From Streptomyces sp. SLBN-118 (GTDB taxonomy: Bacteria; Actinomycetota; Actinomycetes; Streptomycetales; Streptomycetaceae): a stretch of DNA of 64,000 bases. Shown piece after piece: positions 17,680-26,999 of the stretch (its first letter is position 1; every line of letters starts with the position of its first letter). The translations under genes and the position numbers were made by a program. Location: contig NZ_VFNP01000002.1 in assembly GCF_006715635.1 (NCBI RefSeq), positions 3,720,001-3,784,000 of the forward strand, written 5' to 3'. Below the pieces are notes generated by a model. That model was not told the DNA's origin and did no database searches. It saw only the letters and a list, made by a program, of their open reading frames with translations.

Positions 17680-18030
17680 TCATCCGTACCCCAGCGCGTG
17701 GAGCCGCTCGTCGTCGATCCCGAAGTGGTGGGCGATCTCGTGCACGACGGTGATCTCGGTCTCCTCGACCACGTCCTCTCGGGTCTCGCAGATCCGCAGC
17801 GTCGGCCCGCGGTAGATGGTGATCCGGTCCGGCAGCACGCCCGCGTACCACTCGCCGCGATCGGTGAGCGGAGTCCCCTCGTAGAGCCCGAGCAGCTCGG
17901 GGTCGTCGGCGGCGGGCTCGTCCTCGACGAACACGGCGACGTTGTCCATCAGCCGTGTCAGCTCCGGCGGGATCCTGTCCAGGGCCTCGGCGACCAGTTC
18001 CTCGAACTCCTCGCGCGTCATCTCCAGCAC
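17680..18030 (-). CDS. Small zincin-like metallopeptidase (DUF1025/MMP-I type)
   Basis: From GTG 18030 the protein has 116 residues (VLEMTREEFEELVAEALD); the internal ATG at 18021 is an alternative. HEIAHHFG near residue 100 is a HExxH zinc site with the third ligand expected just after it (GIDDERLH). Family members are compact proteins of about 115-130 residues, as here, and are cytosolic since no signal is present. Their substrates are largely unknown. The gene is divergent from the metallophosphoesterase at 18117, with 86 bp between starts. Confidence 0.8.
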   Translation of the reverse strand: MLEMTREEFEELVAEALDRIPPELTRLMDNVAVFVEDEPAADDPELLGLYEGTPLTDRGEWYAGVLPDRITIYRGPTLRICETREDVVEETEITVVHEIAHHFGIDDERLHALGYG

Positions 18031-18116
18031 GTGGCCATTGTCACGTACGCCGACCGGGCGGTCGCCCCCGGCAGGGCTGCCGCATGTCGGCCGCCCGGAC
18101 TGGGCATACGGCAGCA

Positions 18117-19712
18117 ATGGCCCGCGAAGCCTCCCAACCGATCCGATCGATCCGTGCGGCGCTCACCGCGATCCGCACACCGCGCACCCGGCTCCAGCGC
18201 CTCCACCGCTCACGCAACACCGGCCCCACCAGCACCCTGGTCCCGAGCCCGCATCCCTGGGCACGAGCGCTCGGCCTCACCGCCGTGGTCCTCCTCGGCG
18301 CCTGGCTCGGCCTCCTGATCGTCGGCAGCGTCCGCACGCCGGTCGGCCCGATGGACACGACCATGACCCTGCGCCCGTCCCTCTCCGGCGGAACGAAGAT
18401 CAACGTCTCGCCACTGGGCGCGCTGGAACTCGACTCGCATGTCGCCCCCGTCCGCCTCGACGTCGACGTCGACCAGCTCGACCCGGTCAGATCGCAGGCA
18501 CTGGTCGAACACCCCGAACGCATCTCCGGCCTCCAGGACGAGGTCGTCCACGACGTGACCGACGGCACCACCGAGCTGGCCGTCCGCTCCTGCGTCGCCG
18601 TCGTCTCCGGCGCGACCGCGCTCGGCCTCGCGGTCTACCGCCGCCCGCGCCGCGCCCTCACCGCCGGCGGCCTCGCGCTCACCGTGCTGGCCGCGTCCGG
18701 CGTGTCCGCGTACGCCACCTGGAACCCGAAGTCCGTCCTGGAGCCGAAGTTCTCCGGGCTGCTCTCCAGCGCTCCCGAAGTCGTCGGCAACGCCCGCTCC
18801 ATCGTCACCGAATTCGATGTCTACCAGCAAGAGTTGGCCCGCCTGGTCACCAATGTCACCAAGCTGTACGACGCGACCTCCACCCTGCCCGCCTACCAGC
18901 CGGATCCCCGCACGATGCGGGTGCTGCACGTCTCCGACATCCACCTCAACCCGGCGGCATGGCACATCATCGGCTCGCTCGTCGAGCAGTACGGAATCGA
19001 CGTGATCATCGACTCCGGCGACACCATGGACCACGGCACCGCCGCCGAGAACGGCTTCCTCGACCCGATCCCCGACCTCGGCGCGCCCTATGTCTGGGTC
19101 CGCGGCAACCACGACTCGGGCACCACGCAGGCGTATCTGAGCCACCTGAAGAACGTGCGCGTCCTCGACGACGGCCGGGCGGTCACGGTCGCTGGCCTGC
19201 GTATCGCGGGCATCGGCGACCCGCAGTTCACCCCGGACCGCTCGATCGTCGCCCAGGGCGACGCGGCCGAACGCATGACCGGCATACGCTTCGCCTCCGC
19301 CCTGCGCGACCAGACCCGCGCGGGCACCCCCGTCGACATCGCGGTCACCCACAACCCGGTCGCCGCCCGCGAGACCGACGGCCTGGTCCCGCTGGCGCTG
19401 GCGGGCCACGTCCACCGCCGCGAGACGGAGATACTCCCCCAGGGCACCCGCCTGAAGATCGAGGGCTCGACGGGCGGAGGCGGTCTGCGCGCCGTACAGA
19501 ACCGCGAGCCGGAGAAGGTACGCGCGTCCATCCTCTATGTGGACCGTACGACCCGACGTGTGCAGGCGTGGGACGAGATCACGCTGGGCGGCCTCGGCCT
19601 GACGACGGCCGAGGTCGGCCGCCATCTCCCGGAAGAGAACCACCCGGGCGCGACCCCGTCCCCGAGCGCGCCCCCGCGGTCCCCGACTGCGTCGTCCCGG
19701 GGGCCACGCTGA
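18117..19712 (+). CDS. Membrane-anchored calcineurin-like metallophosphoesterase
   Basis: The protein has 532 residues from ATG 18117; the start is uncertain because no good RBS is visible. A transmembrane helix at about 50-70 (LGLTAVVLLGAWLGLLIVGSV) precedes an extracytoplasmic region, then more hydrophobic segments near 165-215. The C-terminal half is a metallophosphoesterase: VSDIHLNP, DSGDTMDHG, GNHDS, THNPV and GHVH are the five metal-binding blocks and all key residues are present. The catalytic domain probably faces the outside, but topology was not computed. The substrate is unknown. Confidence 0.85.
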   Translation: MAREASQPIRSIRAALTAIRTPRTRLQRLHRSRNTGPTSTLVPSPHPWARALGLTAVVLLGAWLGLLIVGSVRTPVGPMDTTMTLRPSLSGGTKINVSPLGALELDSHVAPVRLDVDVDQLDPVRSQALVEHPERISGLQDEVVHDVTDGTTELAVRSCVAVVSGATALGLAVYRRPRRALTAGGLALTVLAASGVSAYATWNPKSVLEPKFSGLLSSAPEVVGNARSIVTEFDVYQQELARLVTNVTKLYDATSTLPAYQPDPRTMRVLHVSDIHLNPAAWHIIGSLVEQYGIDVIIDSGDTMDHGTAAENGFLDPIPDLGAPYVWVRGNHDSGTTQAYLSHLKNVRVLDDGRAVTVAGLRIAGIGDPQFTPDRSIVAQGDAAERMTGIRFASALRDQTRAGTPVDIAVTHNPVAARETDGLVPLALAGHVHRRETEILPQGTRLKIEGSTGGGGLRAVQNREPEKVRASILYVDRTTRRVQAWDEITLGGLGLTTAEVGRHLPEENHPGATPSPSAPPRSPTASSRGPR

Positions 19713-19826
19713 CACCGGCGACCGGGACGCGGGAAGGCCCTCGTAAACCGTTTTGGCGATAGCTCCCCGCATCCCATATGCTTCTCACGTCCCCGACGCG
19801 CTGCAAAGCGCCCAGGTGGGCCCTTA

Positions 19827-19899
19827 GCCCTCATCGTCTAGTGGCCCAGGACGCCGCCCTTTCAAGGCGGTAGCACGGGTTCGAATCCCGTTGGGGGCA
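19827..19899 (+). tRNA. tRNA-Glu (anticodon TTC)
   Basis: GCCCTCA pairs with TGGGGGC. The anticodon loop is CTTTCAA within GCCGC...GCGGT. The T-arm GGGTTCGAATCCC is canonical and CCA is not encoded. 73 nt; first of three clustered tRNA genes. Confidence 0.95.
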
Positions 19900-19938
19900 C
19901 GCATTACCATGTGCGAGACTTGTGCTCGCACATTGCTT

Positions 19939-20013
19939 GGTCCTGTGGAGCAGTTTGGAGTGCTCGCCACCCTGTCAAGGTGGAGGCCGCGGGTTCAAAT
20001 CCCGTCAGGACCG
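19939..20013 (+). tRNA. tRNA-Asp (anticodon GTC), copy 1
   Basis: GGTCCTG/CAGGACC acceptor stem, CTGTCAA anticodon loop, GGGTTCAAATCCC T-arm, discriminator G. The gene is identical to the copy at 24372. 75 nt. Confidence 0.95.
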
Positions 20014-20035
20014 CTGCGGCTCGTGAGAGCTGCGT

Positions 20036-20109
20036 GGCTGGGTAGCTCAGTTGGTACGAGCGATCGCCTGAAAAGCGATAGGTCGCCGGTTCGACCCCGG
20101 CCCCAGCCA
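20036..20109 (+). tRNA. tRNA-Phe (anticodon GAA)
   Basis: GGCTGGG/CCCAGCC acceptor stem, anticodon stem ATCGC/GCGAT around CTGAAAA, T-arm CCGGTTCGACCCCGG, discriminator A. CCA is not encoded. It is the last gene of the Glu-Asp-Phe cluster. Confidence 0.95.
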
Positions 20110-20115
20110 CAACCC

Positions 20116-20148
20116 GAAAGCCCCGATCCTCCGCGGACCGGGGCTTTC
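20116..20148 (+). terminator. Terminator of the tRNA-Glu/Asp/Phe cluster
   Basis: GAAAGCCCCG and CGGGGCTTTC form a perfect 10-bp stem ending in TTTC, seven bases after tRNA-Phe. Confidence 0.85.
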
Positions 20149-20307
20149 TCTGTGATCTGCACTGCCACACCCAGCACCCCGCGCGGCGATCGGCATGGCC
20201 GTGCTTCCCCCGGTTCCGGATCTGGACGGATCTGTTCCGTCCTGCACCAGCTCGTGGTGGAAATGCGTTCGCCAGTGCTTTCCCGGGGGTGCGATCCTGG
20301 GGTCCGT

Positions 20308-23300
20308 ATGTCTACTTCCTTCGCAGAACTTCAGACCCTGCTGGCCGGGGCGTCCCTCCGCGACGCCCACCGGCTCGGCCGTCGTCTCGAAGGCGCCCGC
20401 CGCATCCGCAAGCCCGAGGCGCGGCAGGCCGTGCTCGACGAGATCGCCGGCGAGGCCGAGCGGTCCGCCGCGCGTACGGCTCTGCGTGCAAGCCGCGCCC
20501 CCGATGTCACCTACCCCGAGCAGCTCCCGGTCAGCCAGAAGAAGGACGTGATCCTGGAGGCGATACGGGACCACCAGGTCGTGATCGTCGCGGGCGAGAC
20601 CGGATCGGGAAAGACGACGCAGATCCCGAAGATCTGTATGGAGCTTGGCCGGGGCGTACGCGGCATGATCGGCCATACGCAGCCGCGAAGAATCGCCGCG
20701 CGCACGGTCGCCGAACGGGTCGCCGAGGAACTGCGTACCCCCCTGGGTGAGGCGGTGGGCTGGAAGGTTCGGTTCACGGACCAGGTCGGCGGCGACACAT
20801 TCGTCAAGCTGATGACGGACGGCATCCTGCTCGCCGAGATCCAGACCGACCGCGAGCTGCGCGCGTACGACACGATCATCATCGACGAGGCCCACGAGCG
20901 GTCTCTCAACATCGACTTCCTGCTCGGCTACCTCGCCCGGCTGCTGCCCAAGCGCCCCGACCTCAAGGTGATCATCACCTCCGCGACGATCGACCCGGAG
21001 CGGTTCTCCCGCCACTTCGGCGACGCCCCGATCGTCGAGGTCAGCGGCCGTACGTATCCCGTCGAGGTCCGCTACCGGCCCCTGCTGGAGGACGACAGCG
21101 AGGAGTCCGACCGCGACCAGATCACCGCGATCTGTGACGCCGTCGAGGAGCTCCAGGGCGAGGGCAAGGGCGACATCCTCGTCTTCCTCTCCGGTGAGCG
21201 CGAGATCCGCGACACCGCGGACGCGCTCAACAAGAAGCAGTACCGCTTCACCGAGGTGCTCCCGCTGTACGCGCGCCTCTCGCACGCCGAGCAGCACCGC
21301 GTCTTCCAGCCGCACACCGGGCGCAGGATCGTCCTCGCGACGAACGTCGCCGAGACCTCCCTCACCGTTCCCGGCATCAAGTACGTGATCGATCCGGGCA
21401 CCGCCCGTATCTCCCGCTACAGCCACCGCACCAAGGTCCAGCGTCTGCCCATCGAGCGGATCAGCCAGGCCAGCGCCAATCAGCGCAAGGGCCGCTGCGG
21501 CCGCACGTCGGACGGCATCTGCATCCGGCTGTACGACGAGGACGACTTCCACTCCCGCCCGGAGTTCACGGACGCCGAGATCCTGCGTACGAACCTGGCG
21601 TCCGTCATCCTCCAGATGACCGCGGCCGGCCTCGGCGACATCGAGAAGTTCCCCTTCATCGACCCGCCGGATCACCGCAATATCCGTGACGGGGTCCAAC
21701 TCCTCCAGGAACTGGGCGCGTTCGACCCGGCGCAGAAGGACCCCAAGAAGAAGCTCACCCAGCTCGGCCGCAAGCTCTCCCAGCTGCCGGTCGACCCGCG
21801 TCTGGCCCGTATGGTCATCGAGGCCGACAAGAACGGCTGCGTGCGCGAAGTCATGGTGATCGCGGCGGCGCTCTCCATCCAGGACCCGCGCGAGCGTCCC
21901 GCCGACAAGCAGACGCAGGCCGACCAGCAGCACGCCCGCTTCAAGGACGAGACCTCCGACTTCCTCGCCCACCTCAACCTCTGGCGCTACATCCGCGAGC
22001 AGCAGAAAGAGCGCGGCTCCTCCAGCTTCCGCCGGATGTGCAAGCAGGAGTATCTGAACTTCCTGCGCATCCGCGAGTGGCAGGACATCTACGCGCAGCT
22101 GCGTACGGTCGCCAAGCAGATGGGCATCCATCTCAACGAGGAGGATGCGCCCGAGCAGTCCGTCCACACCTCGTTGCTGGCCGGTCTGCTCTCGCACATC
22201 GGGCTGAAGGACACCGACAGGAACGAGTATCTGGGCGCCCGCAGCGCCAAGTTCGCCGTCTTCCCCGGTTCGGCGCTCTTCAAGAAGCCCCCGCGCTTCA
22301 TCATGTCGGCCGAACTGGTCGAGACGTCGCGGCTGTGGGCCCGGGTCAACGCCAGGGTCGAGCCGGAGTGGATCGAGCCGCTAGCACAGCATCTGATCAA
22401 GCGCACCTACAGCGAGCCGCACTGGGAGAAGGACGCGGCCGCCGTGATGGCGTACGAGCGGGTCACCCTGTACGGCGTGCCGATCGTCGCCCAGCGCAAG
22501 GTGAACTACGGGCACATCGACCCCGAGACCTCCCGCGATCTGTTCATCCGCAACGCGCTGGTCGAAGGCGACTGGCGTACGCACCACAAGTTCTTCGCCG
22601 ACAACCGCAAACTCCTCACCGAAGTCGAGGAGTTGGAGCACCGCGCCCGCCGCCGCGACATCCTGGTGGACGACGAGACGCTGTTCGACTTCTACGACCA
22701 GCGCGTGCCCGAACATGTCGTCTCCGGCGCGCACTTCGACTCGTGGTGGAAGCACAAGCGCCGGGACGAGCCCGAACTCCTCGACTTCGAGCGCGAGATG
22801 CTCATCAACGAGAAGGCCGGGCAGGTCACCAAGGACGACTATCCCGACTCCTGGCGCCAGGGCCCGCTGAAGTTCCGTGTGACCTACCAGTTCGAGCCGG
22901 GCGCCGACGCGGACGGTGTCACCGTCCACATCCCGCTCCAGGTGCTGAACCAGGTCACGGGAGAGGGCTTCGACTGGCAGATCCCGGGGCTGCGCGAGGA
23001 CGTCGTGATGGAGCTGATCCGCTCTCTGCCCAAACCGATCCGGCGGCACTACGTCCCGGCGCCGAACTACGCGAAGGCCTTTCTGGAGCGGACCTCGTCC
23101 CCGGAGGGGAGCAGTCGGGTACAGCCGCTCCAGGAGCCGCTGCCCACCACGCTCGCGCGTGAGCTGCAGCGCATGGTCGGGGTCCCGGTCACGGCCGAGG
23201 ACTTCGATCTGACCCGGATCCCGGACCACCTGAAGATCACATTCCGGATCATCGACGAGCGCCGCAAGAAGCTCGCCGAGAGCAAAGACCTGGAGTCCTT

Positions 23301-24252
23301 GAAGCTCCAGCTGAAGCCGAAGGCCCGCCAGGCCCTGTCCAAGGCCGCGGCGGCGACCGCGGGCTCCTCGGGCGAGTCCATCGAGCGCTCGGGCCTCACC
23401 GACTGGACCATCGGCACGCTCACCCGCGTCTTCGAGACCCGGCGCGCGGGCCAGCCCGTCAAGGCCTATCCGGCCCTGGTCGACGCCGGTGAGAGCGTCT
23501 GCGTACGCCTCTTCGACACCGAGGCGGAGCAGCAGCAGGCGATGTGGCGGGGCACGCGGAAGCTGATCCTGCTCAACATCCCTGTGAACGCTGCCAAGTT
23601 CGCCTCAGACAAGCTGACCAACCAGCAGAAGCTCGCGCTGTCACGCAATCCGCACGGCTCGATCCAGGCGCTCTTCGACGACTGCGCCATGGCCGCGGCG
23701 GACAAGCTGATCGCCGACCACGGCGGCCCGGCCTGGGACGAGGAGTCGTACCGCAAGCTGTACGACAAGGTGCGGGCCGATCTCGTCGACGCGACCGTAC
23801 GGACGGTGGGGCAGGTCCAGCAGATCCTGGCCGCCTGGCAGGCCTGTGAGCGCCGCCTGAAGGCGACGAACAGCCTGACGCTGGTCAACAACGTCCAGGA
23901 CGTCCGCGAACAGCTGGCGGCCCTCATGCCGGCCGGCTTCGTCACCAGGACCGGCCTGCGCAGGCTGCCGGACCTGATGCGCTATCTGGTGGCAGTGGAC
24001 CGCCGTCTCCAGCAGATGCCGACGGCCGTCCAGCGCGACACGACGCGCATGGAGAAGGTCCACGAGATGCAGGACGAGTACGCCTGGCTGCTGGAGCAGA
24101 TGCCGAAGGGCCGGCCGGTCCCGCAGGAGGTCCTGGACATCCGATGGATGATCGAGGAGCTGCGGGTCAGCTACTTCGCGCACGCGCTGGGCACGGCGTA
24201 TCCGGTCTCCGACAAGCGCATCGTCAAGGCGATCGACGCGGCGGCACCCTGA
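20308..24252 (+). CDS. hrpA: ATP-dependent RNA helicase HrpA
   Basis: The protein has 1314 residues from ATG 20308, close to the about 1300 of E. coli HrpA. Motif I GETGSGKT is at 96-103, DEAH in IIIDEAHERS near 195, SAT in ITSATI, and motif VI QRKGRCGR near 395. Helicase-associated 2 and OB-like (DUF1605) regions follow, then the long HrpA-specific C-terminal extension (DUF3418). HrpA-type DEAH helicases unwind RNA 3'-5' and in E. coli rescue stalled or collided ribosomes; that role is inferred here. A tRNA cluster precedes it and a second tRNA-Asp gene follows 120 bp after its stop. Confidence 0.95.
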   Translation: MSTSFAELQTLLAGASLRDAHRLGRRLEGARRIRKPEARQAVLDEIAGEAERSAARTALRASRAPDVTYPEQLPVSQKKDVILEAIRDHQVVIVAGETGSGKTTQIPKICMELGRGVRGMIGHTQPRRIAARTVAERVAEELRTPLGEAVGWKVRFTDQVGGDTFVKLMTDGILLAEIQTDRELRAYDTIIIDEAHERSLNIDFLLGYLARLLPKRPDLKVIITSATIDPERFSRHFGDAPIVEVSGRTYPVEVRYRPLLEDDSEESDRDQITAICDAVEELQGEGKGDILVFLSGEREIRDTADALNKKQYRFTEVLPLYARLSHAEQHRVFQPHTGRRIVLATNVAETSLTVPGIKYVIDPGTARISRYSHRTKVQRLPIERISQASANQRKGRCGRTSDGICIRLYDEDDFHSRPEFTDAEILRTNLASVILQMTAAGLGDIEKFPFIDPPDHRNIRDGVQLLQELGAFDPAQKDPKKKLTQLGRKLSQLPVDPRLARMVIEADKNGCVREVMVIAAALSIQDPRERPADKQTQADQQHARFKDETSDFLAHLNLWRYIREQQKERGSSSFRRMCKQEYLNFLRIREWQDIYAQLRTVAKQMGIHLNEEDAPEQSVHTSLLAGLLSHIGLKDTDRNEYLGARSAKFAVFPGSALFKKPPRFIMSAELVETSRLWARVNARVEPEWIEPLAQHLIKRTYSEPHWEKDAAAVMAYERVTLYGVPIVAQRKVNYGHIDPETSRDLFIRNALVEGDWRTHHKFFADNRKLLTEVEELEHRARRRDILVDDETLFDFYDQRVPEHVVSGAHFDSWWKHKRRDEPELLDFEREMLINEKAGQVTKDDYPDSWRQGPLKFRVTYQFEPGADADGVTVHIPLQVLNQVTGEGFDWQIPGLREDVVMELIRSLPKPIRRHYVPAPNYAKAFLERTSSPEGSSRVQPLQEPLPTTLARELQRMVGVPVTAEDFDLTRIPDHLKITFRIIDERRKKLAESKDLESLKLQLKPKARQALSKAAAATAGSSGESIERSGLTDWTIGTLTRVFETRRAGQPVKAYPALVDAGESVCVRLFDTEAEQQQAMWRGTRKLILLNIPVNAAKFASDKLTNQQKLALSRNPHGSIQALFDDCAMAAADKLIADHGGPAWDEESYRKLYDKVRADLVDATVRTVGQVQQILAAWQACERRLKATNSLTLVNNVQDVREQLAALMPAGFVTRTGLRRLPDLMRYLVAVDRRLQQMPTAVQRDTTRMEKVHEMQDEYAWLLEQMPKGRPVPQEVLDIRWMIEELRVSYFAHALGTAYPVSDKRIVKAIDAAAP

Positions 24253-24371
24253 CCCGGCGGGGTGGCCCGCTTCGGGTTCGACCGCACCCACTGACCTGCT
24301 GTACAGTCTCTCTCGCAGCCAACGAAAGCAGCACACAGCGGCTCCGCCGCGTGGCTCCGGCTGCGAAACCT

Positions 24372-24446
24372 GGTCCTGTGGAGCAGTTTGGAGTGCTCGC
24401 CACCCTGTCAAGGTGGAGGCCGCGGGTTCAAATCCCGTCAGGACCG
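24372..24446 (+). tRNA. tRNA-Asp (anticodon GTC), copy 2
   Basis: Sequence is identical to the tRNA-Asp at 19939, including GGTCCTG/CAGGACC acceptor, CTGTCAA anticodon loop and discriminator G. The two copies flank hrpA in the same orientation. Confidence 0.95.
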
Positions 24447-24453
24447 CAGTGAT

Positions 24454-24487
24454 ACGAAGGCCCGCGCCATACGGTGCGGGCCTTCGT
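24454..24487 (+). terminator. Terminator after the second tRNA-Asp
   Basis: ACGAAGGCCCGC and GCGGGCCTTCGT form a 12-bp perfect stem over a ten-base loop, eight bases after the tRNA. Confidence 0.85.
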
Positions 24488-24760
24488 CGTGCCCGGGGGC
24501 TGTTTCCCGACCCTGCCCCGCCCCTTCCCGCCGGTGCGGCAGGGCGGCACATGTCAGCCCGGCCGGAGTCTGGGGACACGGGCGAAGCGCGTTCGGGGAA
24601 AGGTCGGGGAAGCCCCCTGCAGCGGCCGTTCCAGGCACGTGAGGCGACTCACGCGGCACAGGTGTCACACGCGCCGCAGCCGTGCCCACGGCGTCTTGAC
24701 GGCGTCATCTGCCACCGGTACCCAGTGCATAGAGGACGGCACACACCGGAGGTGACGTGC

Positions 24761-24940
24761 ATGGCGGCGTCCGCAGCGAGGCAGCACGAGACCAAGGCGC
24801 TTCTGCGCGCCCATCTGAAGGCCGCGTCCGGCTATCGGCACCTCACACGGCACTGCCCCATCTGCCACCGCCTCTTGAAGCTCGCCATGGAGCCCTCCGG
24901 CGCCCCCGAGTCCGAGGCCGATGGATCCGCATCCGAGTGA
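24761..24940 (+). CDS. DUF6274-type small protein
   Basis: A 59-residue protein with a GGAGGTGA ribosome-binding site nine bases before the ATG. It contains HETKALLRAHLKAASGYRHL and a CPICHRLLKLAM segment; one CxxC plus nearby histidines (HLTRHCPICH) could bind zinc. The pattern matches a small family found in streptomycetes next to bldC, named DUF6274 by recall. No function is known. Its tail overlaps nothing; about 370 bp free of genes follow up to bldC, containing only the bldC terminator. Confidence 0.7.
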   Translation: MAASAARQHETKALLRAHLKAASGYRHLTRHCPICHRLLKLAMEPSGAPESEADGSASE

Positions 24941-25172
24941 CCTGAGCGCTCCGGCACGGGAGTTCGCGCGTGGCACGCTCGTCTTTGGCAAGAGGCGTGC
25001 AGTGTGACGGGTGTCACCGAACGGGTTTCCCGAACGGGGGAATTTACCCTCTCCCTACAACCGACCAATTTAATATGTGCAATTGCACCACCTTTCGAGC
25101 CCTTCCAAACCCCTTCCGGCCACCCTGCCCCCAGGGCCCCGGCCGACCGCCCGCCACCACCTCCCCGGGCAC

Positions 25173-25210
25173 AAAAAAATCGCGCTGGACCCGGCGGAGT
25201 CCAGCGCGAT
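25173..25210 (-). terminator. Rho-independent terminator of bldC
   Basis: ATCGCGCTGGAC (25179-25190) and GTCCAGCGCGAT (25199-25210) pair perfectly. On the minus strand the stem is followed by a run of seven Ts (A-run 25173-25179), a classical terminator about 100 bp beyond the bldC stop. The rest of 24941-25310 shows no gene. Confidence 0.9.
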
Positions 25211-25310
25211 CAATGACTGAGGTGTCTGTTGGGGCAGACGCCCGTCATGTGGAGCTATAGGGGGGCTTACCGGGATGGGGGTCCCGGAAATGCCCGATCA
25301 AATGGGGTGT

Positions 25311-25517
25311 TCAGGCCTCGCTGCGCTGCTGCGGAATGCCCGCAAGCAGTGCGCGGACCTCAGCCTCGCGATACCGACGATGTCCACCGAGCGTGCGGAT
25401 GGACGTGAGCTTGCCGGCCTTCGCCCAGCGGGTCACCGTCTTCGGGTCCACGCGGAACATCGTGGCAACCTCAGCCGGGGTCAGCAGCGGCTCGGCATCA
25501 GGGGTGCGAGCGGTCAT
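25311..25517 (-). CDS. bldC: Developmental regulator BldC (MerR-type winged helix)
   Basis: A 68-residue protein, start fixed by GGAGG before ATG 25517. LLTPAEVATMFRVDPKTVTRWAKAGKLTSIRT is the MerR-like helix-turn-helix, and GGHRRYREAEVRALL is the wing. By recall the sequence matches S. coelicolor BldC over its whole length. BldC has no effector domain. It binds head-to-tail DNA repeats and controls the timing of differentiation and antibiotic production. It is monocistronic, with its own terminator and a long upstream region. Confidence 0.97.
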   Translation of the reverse strand: MTARTPDAEPLLTPAEVATMFRVDPKTVTRWAKAGKLTSIRTLGGHRRYREAEVRALLAGIPQQRSEA

Positions 25518-26004
25518 GAGCGGCCTCCTCGGGAGAACCGAACCTTCTCGGTTCTTTCCTCTAAATTCTGCACCTTGGCCCGCGTTGCCCGAAATGGCAG
25601 ACGCGGGCCGAGTCGGTTATAGGACGAACGGCTTGTCCTCGGCACTACAACTACACCATCTGTCCAGCCACGTCGGCCAAACCGACGGAATTGCCCTCTG
25701 AGGTGTCCAACAGCGGCGGAAGGCCGATGGACCATGTCATAGCGGACAGTCACGTCACAGTGACGATCAGTCACAGAGCGATCAGGAGTCGTCAGACCCC
25801 CCGTAGAGTGCAATGCCGAGCATTCCGCCCATAGTTGGACGGAAGGAGCCCTCCCCGGACTCCTTGTCCTATTTTGACACGAGGGTAGGTGATGGGCGCA
25901 AGGGCCCAGTAAGTGCCGTCCGTCACGCTTGAGACAAAGGCCCGGATCGGGACCAACGTCCTGGACCGATGGCCTCAGGGAGGCTCAATGGTCCCCAGAA
26001 ACGC
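25518..26004. promoter_or_regulatory. 487-bp region upstream of bldC without a gene
   Basis: No convincing coding frame is present. It must contain the bldC promoter(s) and probably a long leader. A + strand hairpin AAGGAG...CTCCTT (25843-25865, extendable by GGAC/GTCC) followed by TATTTTG looks like a terminator, though no rightward gene ends there. The A+T-richer piece TATTTTGACACGAGGG at 25871 could be a promoter element. No operator could be assigned. Confidence 0.4.
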
Positions 26005-26844
26005 TCAGTTGGCGAACTGAAGGTCCTTCACAGCCCGCCAGCGATCCACAAGACGGGCGTACGCCTCTCCGGCGGCGTCGCCGTCCCCGGCCCGCAGCGC
26101 GGCGATCCCCTCGGCAAGATCCGCGGCCGACCGGTCCTCCGCGAGCTGCGGTCCTGTCAGCGCGTGCACCAGGCCGCCGTAGTCCAGCTCGACCAGGGAA
26201 CGCGGATGGAATTCCTCCAGCCATCGCCCCACATCTACCAGGTCCTCGGTCAGCCGGCCCTCGTCGATCGTCTCCCGCAAGGTCTTCAGTGCGCGCGCCA
26301 CCCGCCGCCTGGCCTGCACCATCGGCGTCCGGTAGCGCAGCACGGCCGCACCGGGCCCGGCAGGCTCGTACTCGCGCTCGTCGTCCGAGAACAGCGCGAA
26401 CCAGCGCACCGGCACCTGCCAGACCGACGTCCTGATCCAGGGCCGCGCGTCGGGGTTGTGCTCGCGCCACTGCTCGTAGTCAGCGGCCGCCTGCCCGCGC
26501 ACCACCGGCGGCAGCACCGCGTCGAGCAGGGGCGCGGGCAGCTGCTCCGCCAGCTCCTCCAGCGCCATCCAGCCGCGCAGCCGGGTCCGCCACGGGCAGA
26601 CGCAGACCACCCCGTCGACCTCCGTGACGAAGGCGTCGCCGCTCTCGTGGACGGGCACCGGGACCGGCGGTGTGGGCAGCAAGTCGGCGAGCGAACGCCG
26701 AAGTTCGTCCTGCGCGGTGGGCGTGCGCTCCCGGCGGGCATAGCGGGCCCAGTGGCTCCGCTCCGGCTCTGGAAAGGCCGCCAGCGGCTCGTACACCCGC
26801 AGGTAGGCCGCATACGGGACAAGGACCGAGGACAGCGCTGGCAT
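26005..26844 (-). CDS. Conserved hypothetical protein next to bldC
   Basis: The protein has 279 residues (MPALSSVLVPYAAYLRVYEPLAAFPEPE). It has no signal or membrane segment and is rich in Trp, Arg and Glu. Segments PWIRTSVWQVPVRWFALFSDDERE and LEEFHPRSLVELDYGGLV suggest a folded cytosolic protein. A gene of this kind sits between bldC and vdh in streptomycetes by recall (SCO4090 region). I recognise no domain of known function. It is divergent from vdh, so the 155 bp between starts hold both promoters. Confidence 0.65.
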   Translation of the reverse strand: MPALSSVLVPYAAYLRVYEPLAAFPEPERSHWARYARRERTPTAQDELRRSLADLLPTPPVPVPVHESGDAFVTEVDGVVCVCPWRTRLRGWMALEELAEQLPAPLLDAVLPPVVRGQAAADYEQWREHNPDARPWIRTSVWQVPVRWFALFSDDEREYEPAGPGAAVLRYRTPMVQARRRVARALKTLRETIDEGRLTEDLVDVGRWLEEFHPRSLVELDYGGLVHALTGPQLAEDRSAADLAEGIAALRAGDGDAAGEAYARLVDRWRAVKDLQFAN

Positions 26845-26999
26845 GGGGCAAATCCTTCCACGCCGGTACTCCGCCAGGGGGTGATCCTCAGCACTGGGTC
26901 GGATCTACGCACGCGTAGGACTTACCCTCTGTCCCAACTGGGCCTTCCCCACCCACAGGAAGGTCCGCATCCGCCGCTTCGTACTTGGGAGTCACCACC

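Noticed and set aside
25837-25870. Terminator-like hairpin in the bldC upstream region as evidence for another gene
   Set aside because: No rightward coding frame or RNA gene ends there; it may be a chance dyad, so no gene was called.
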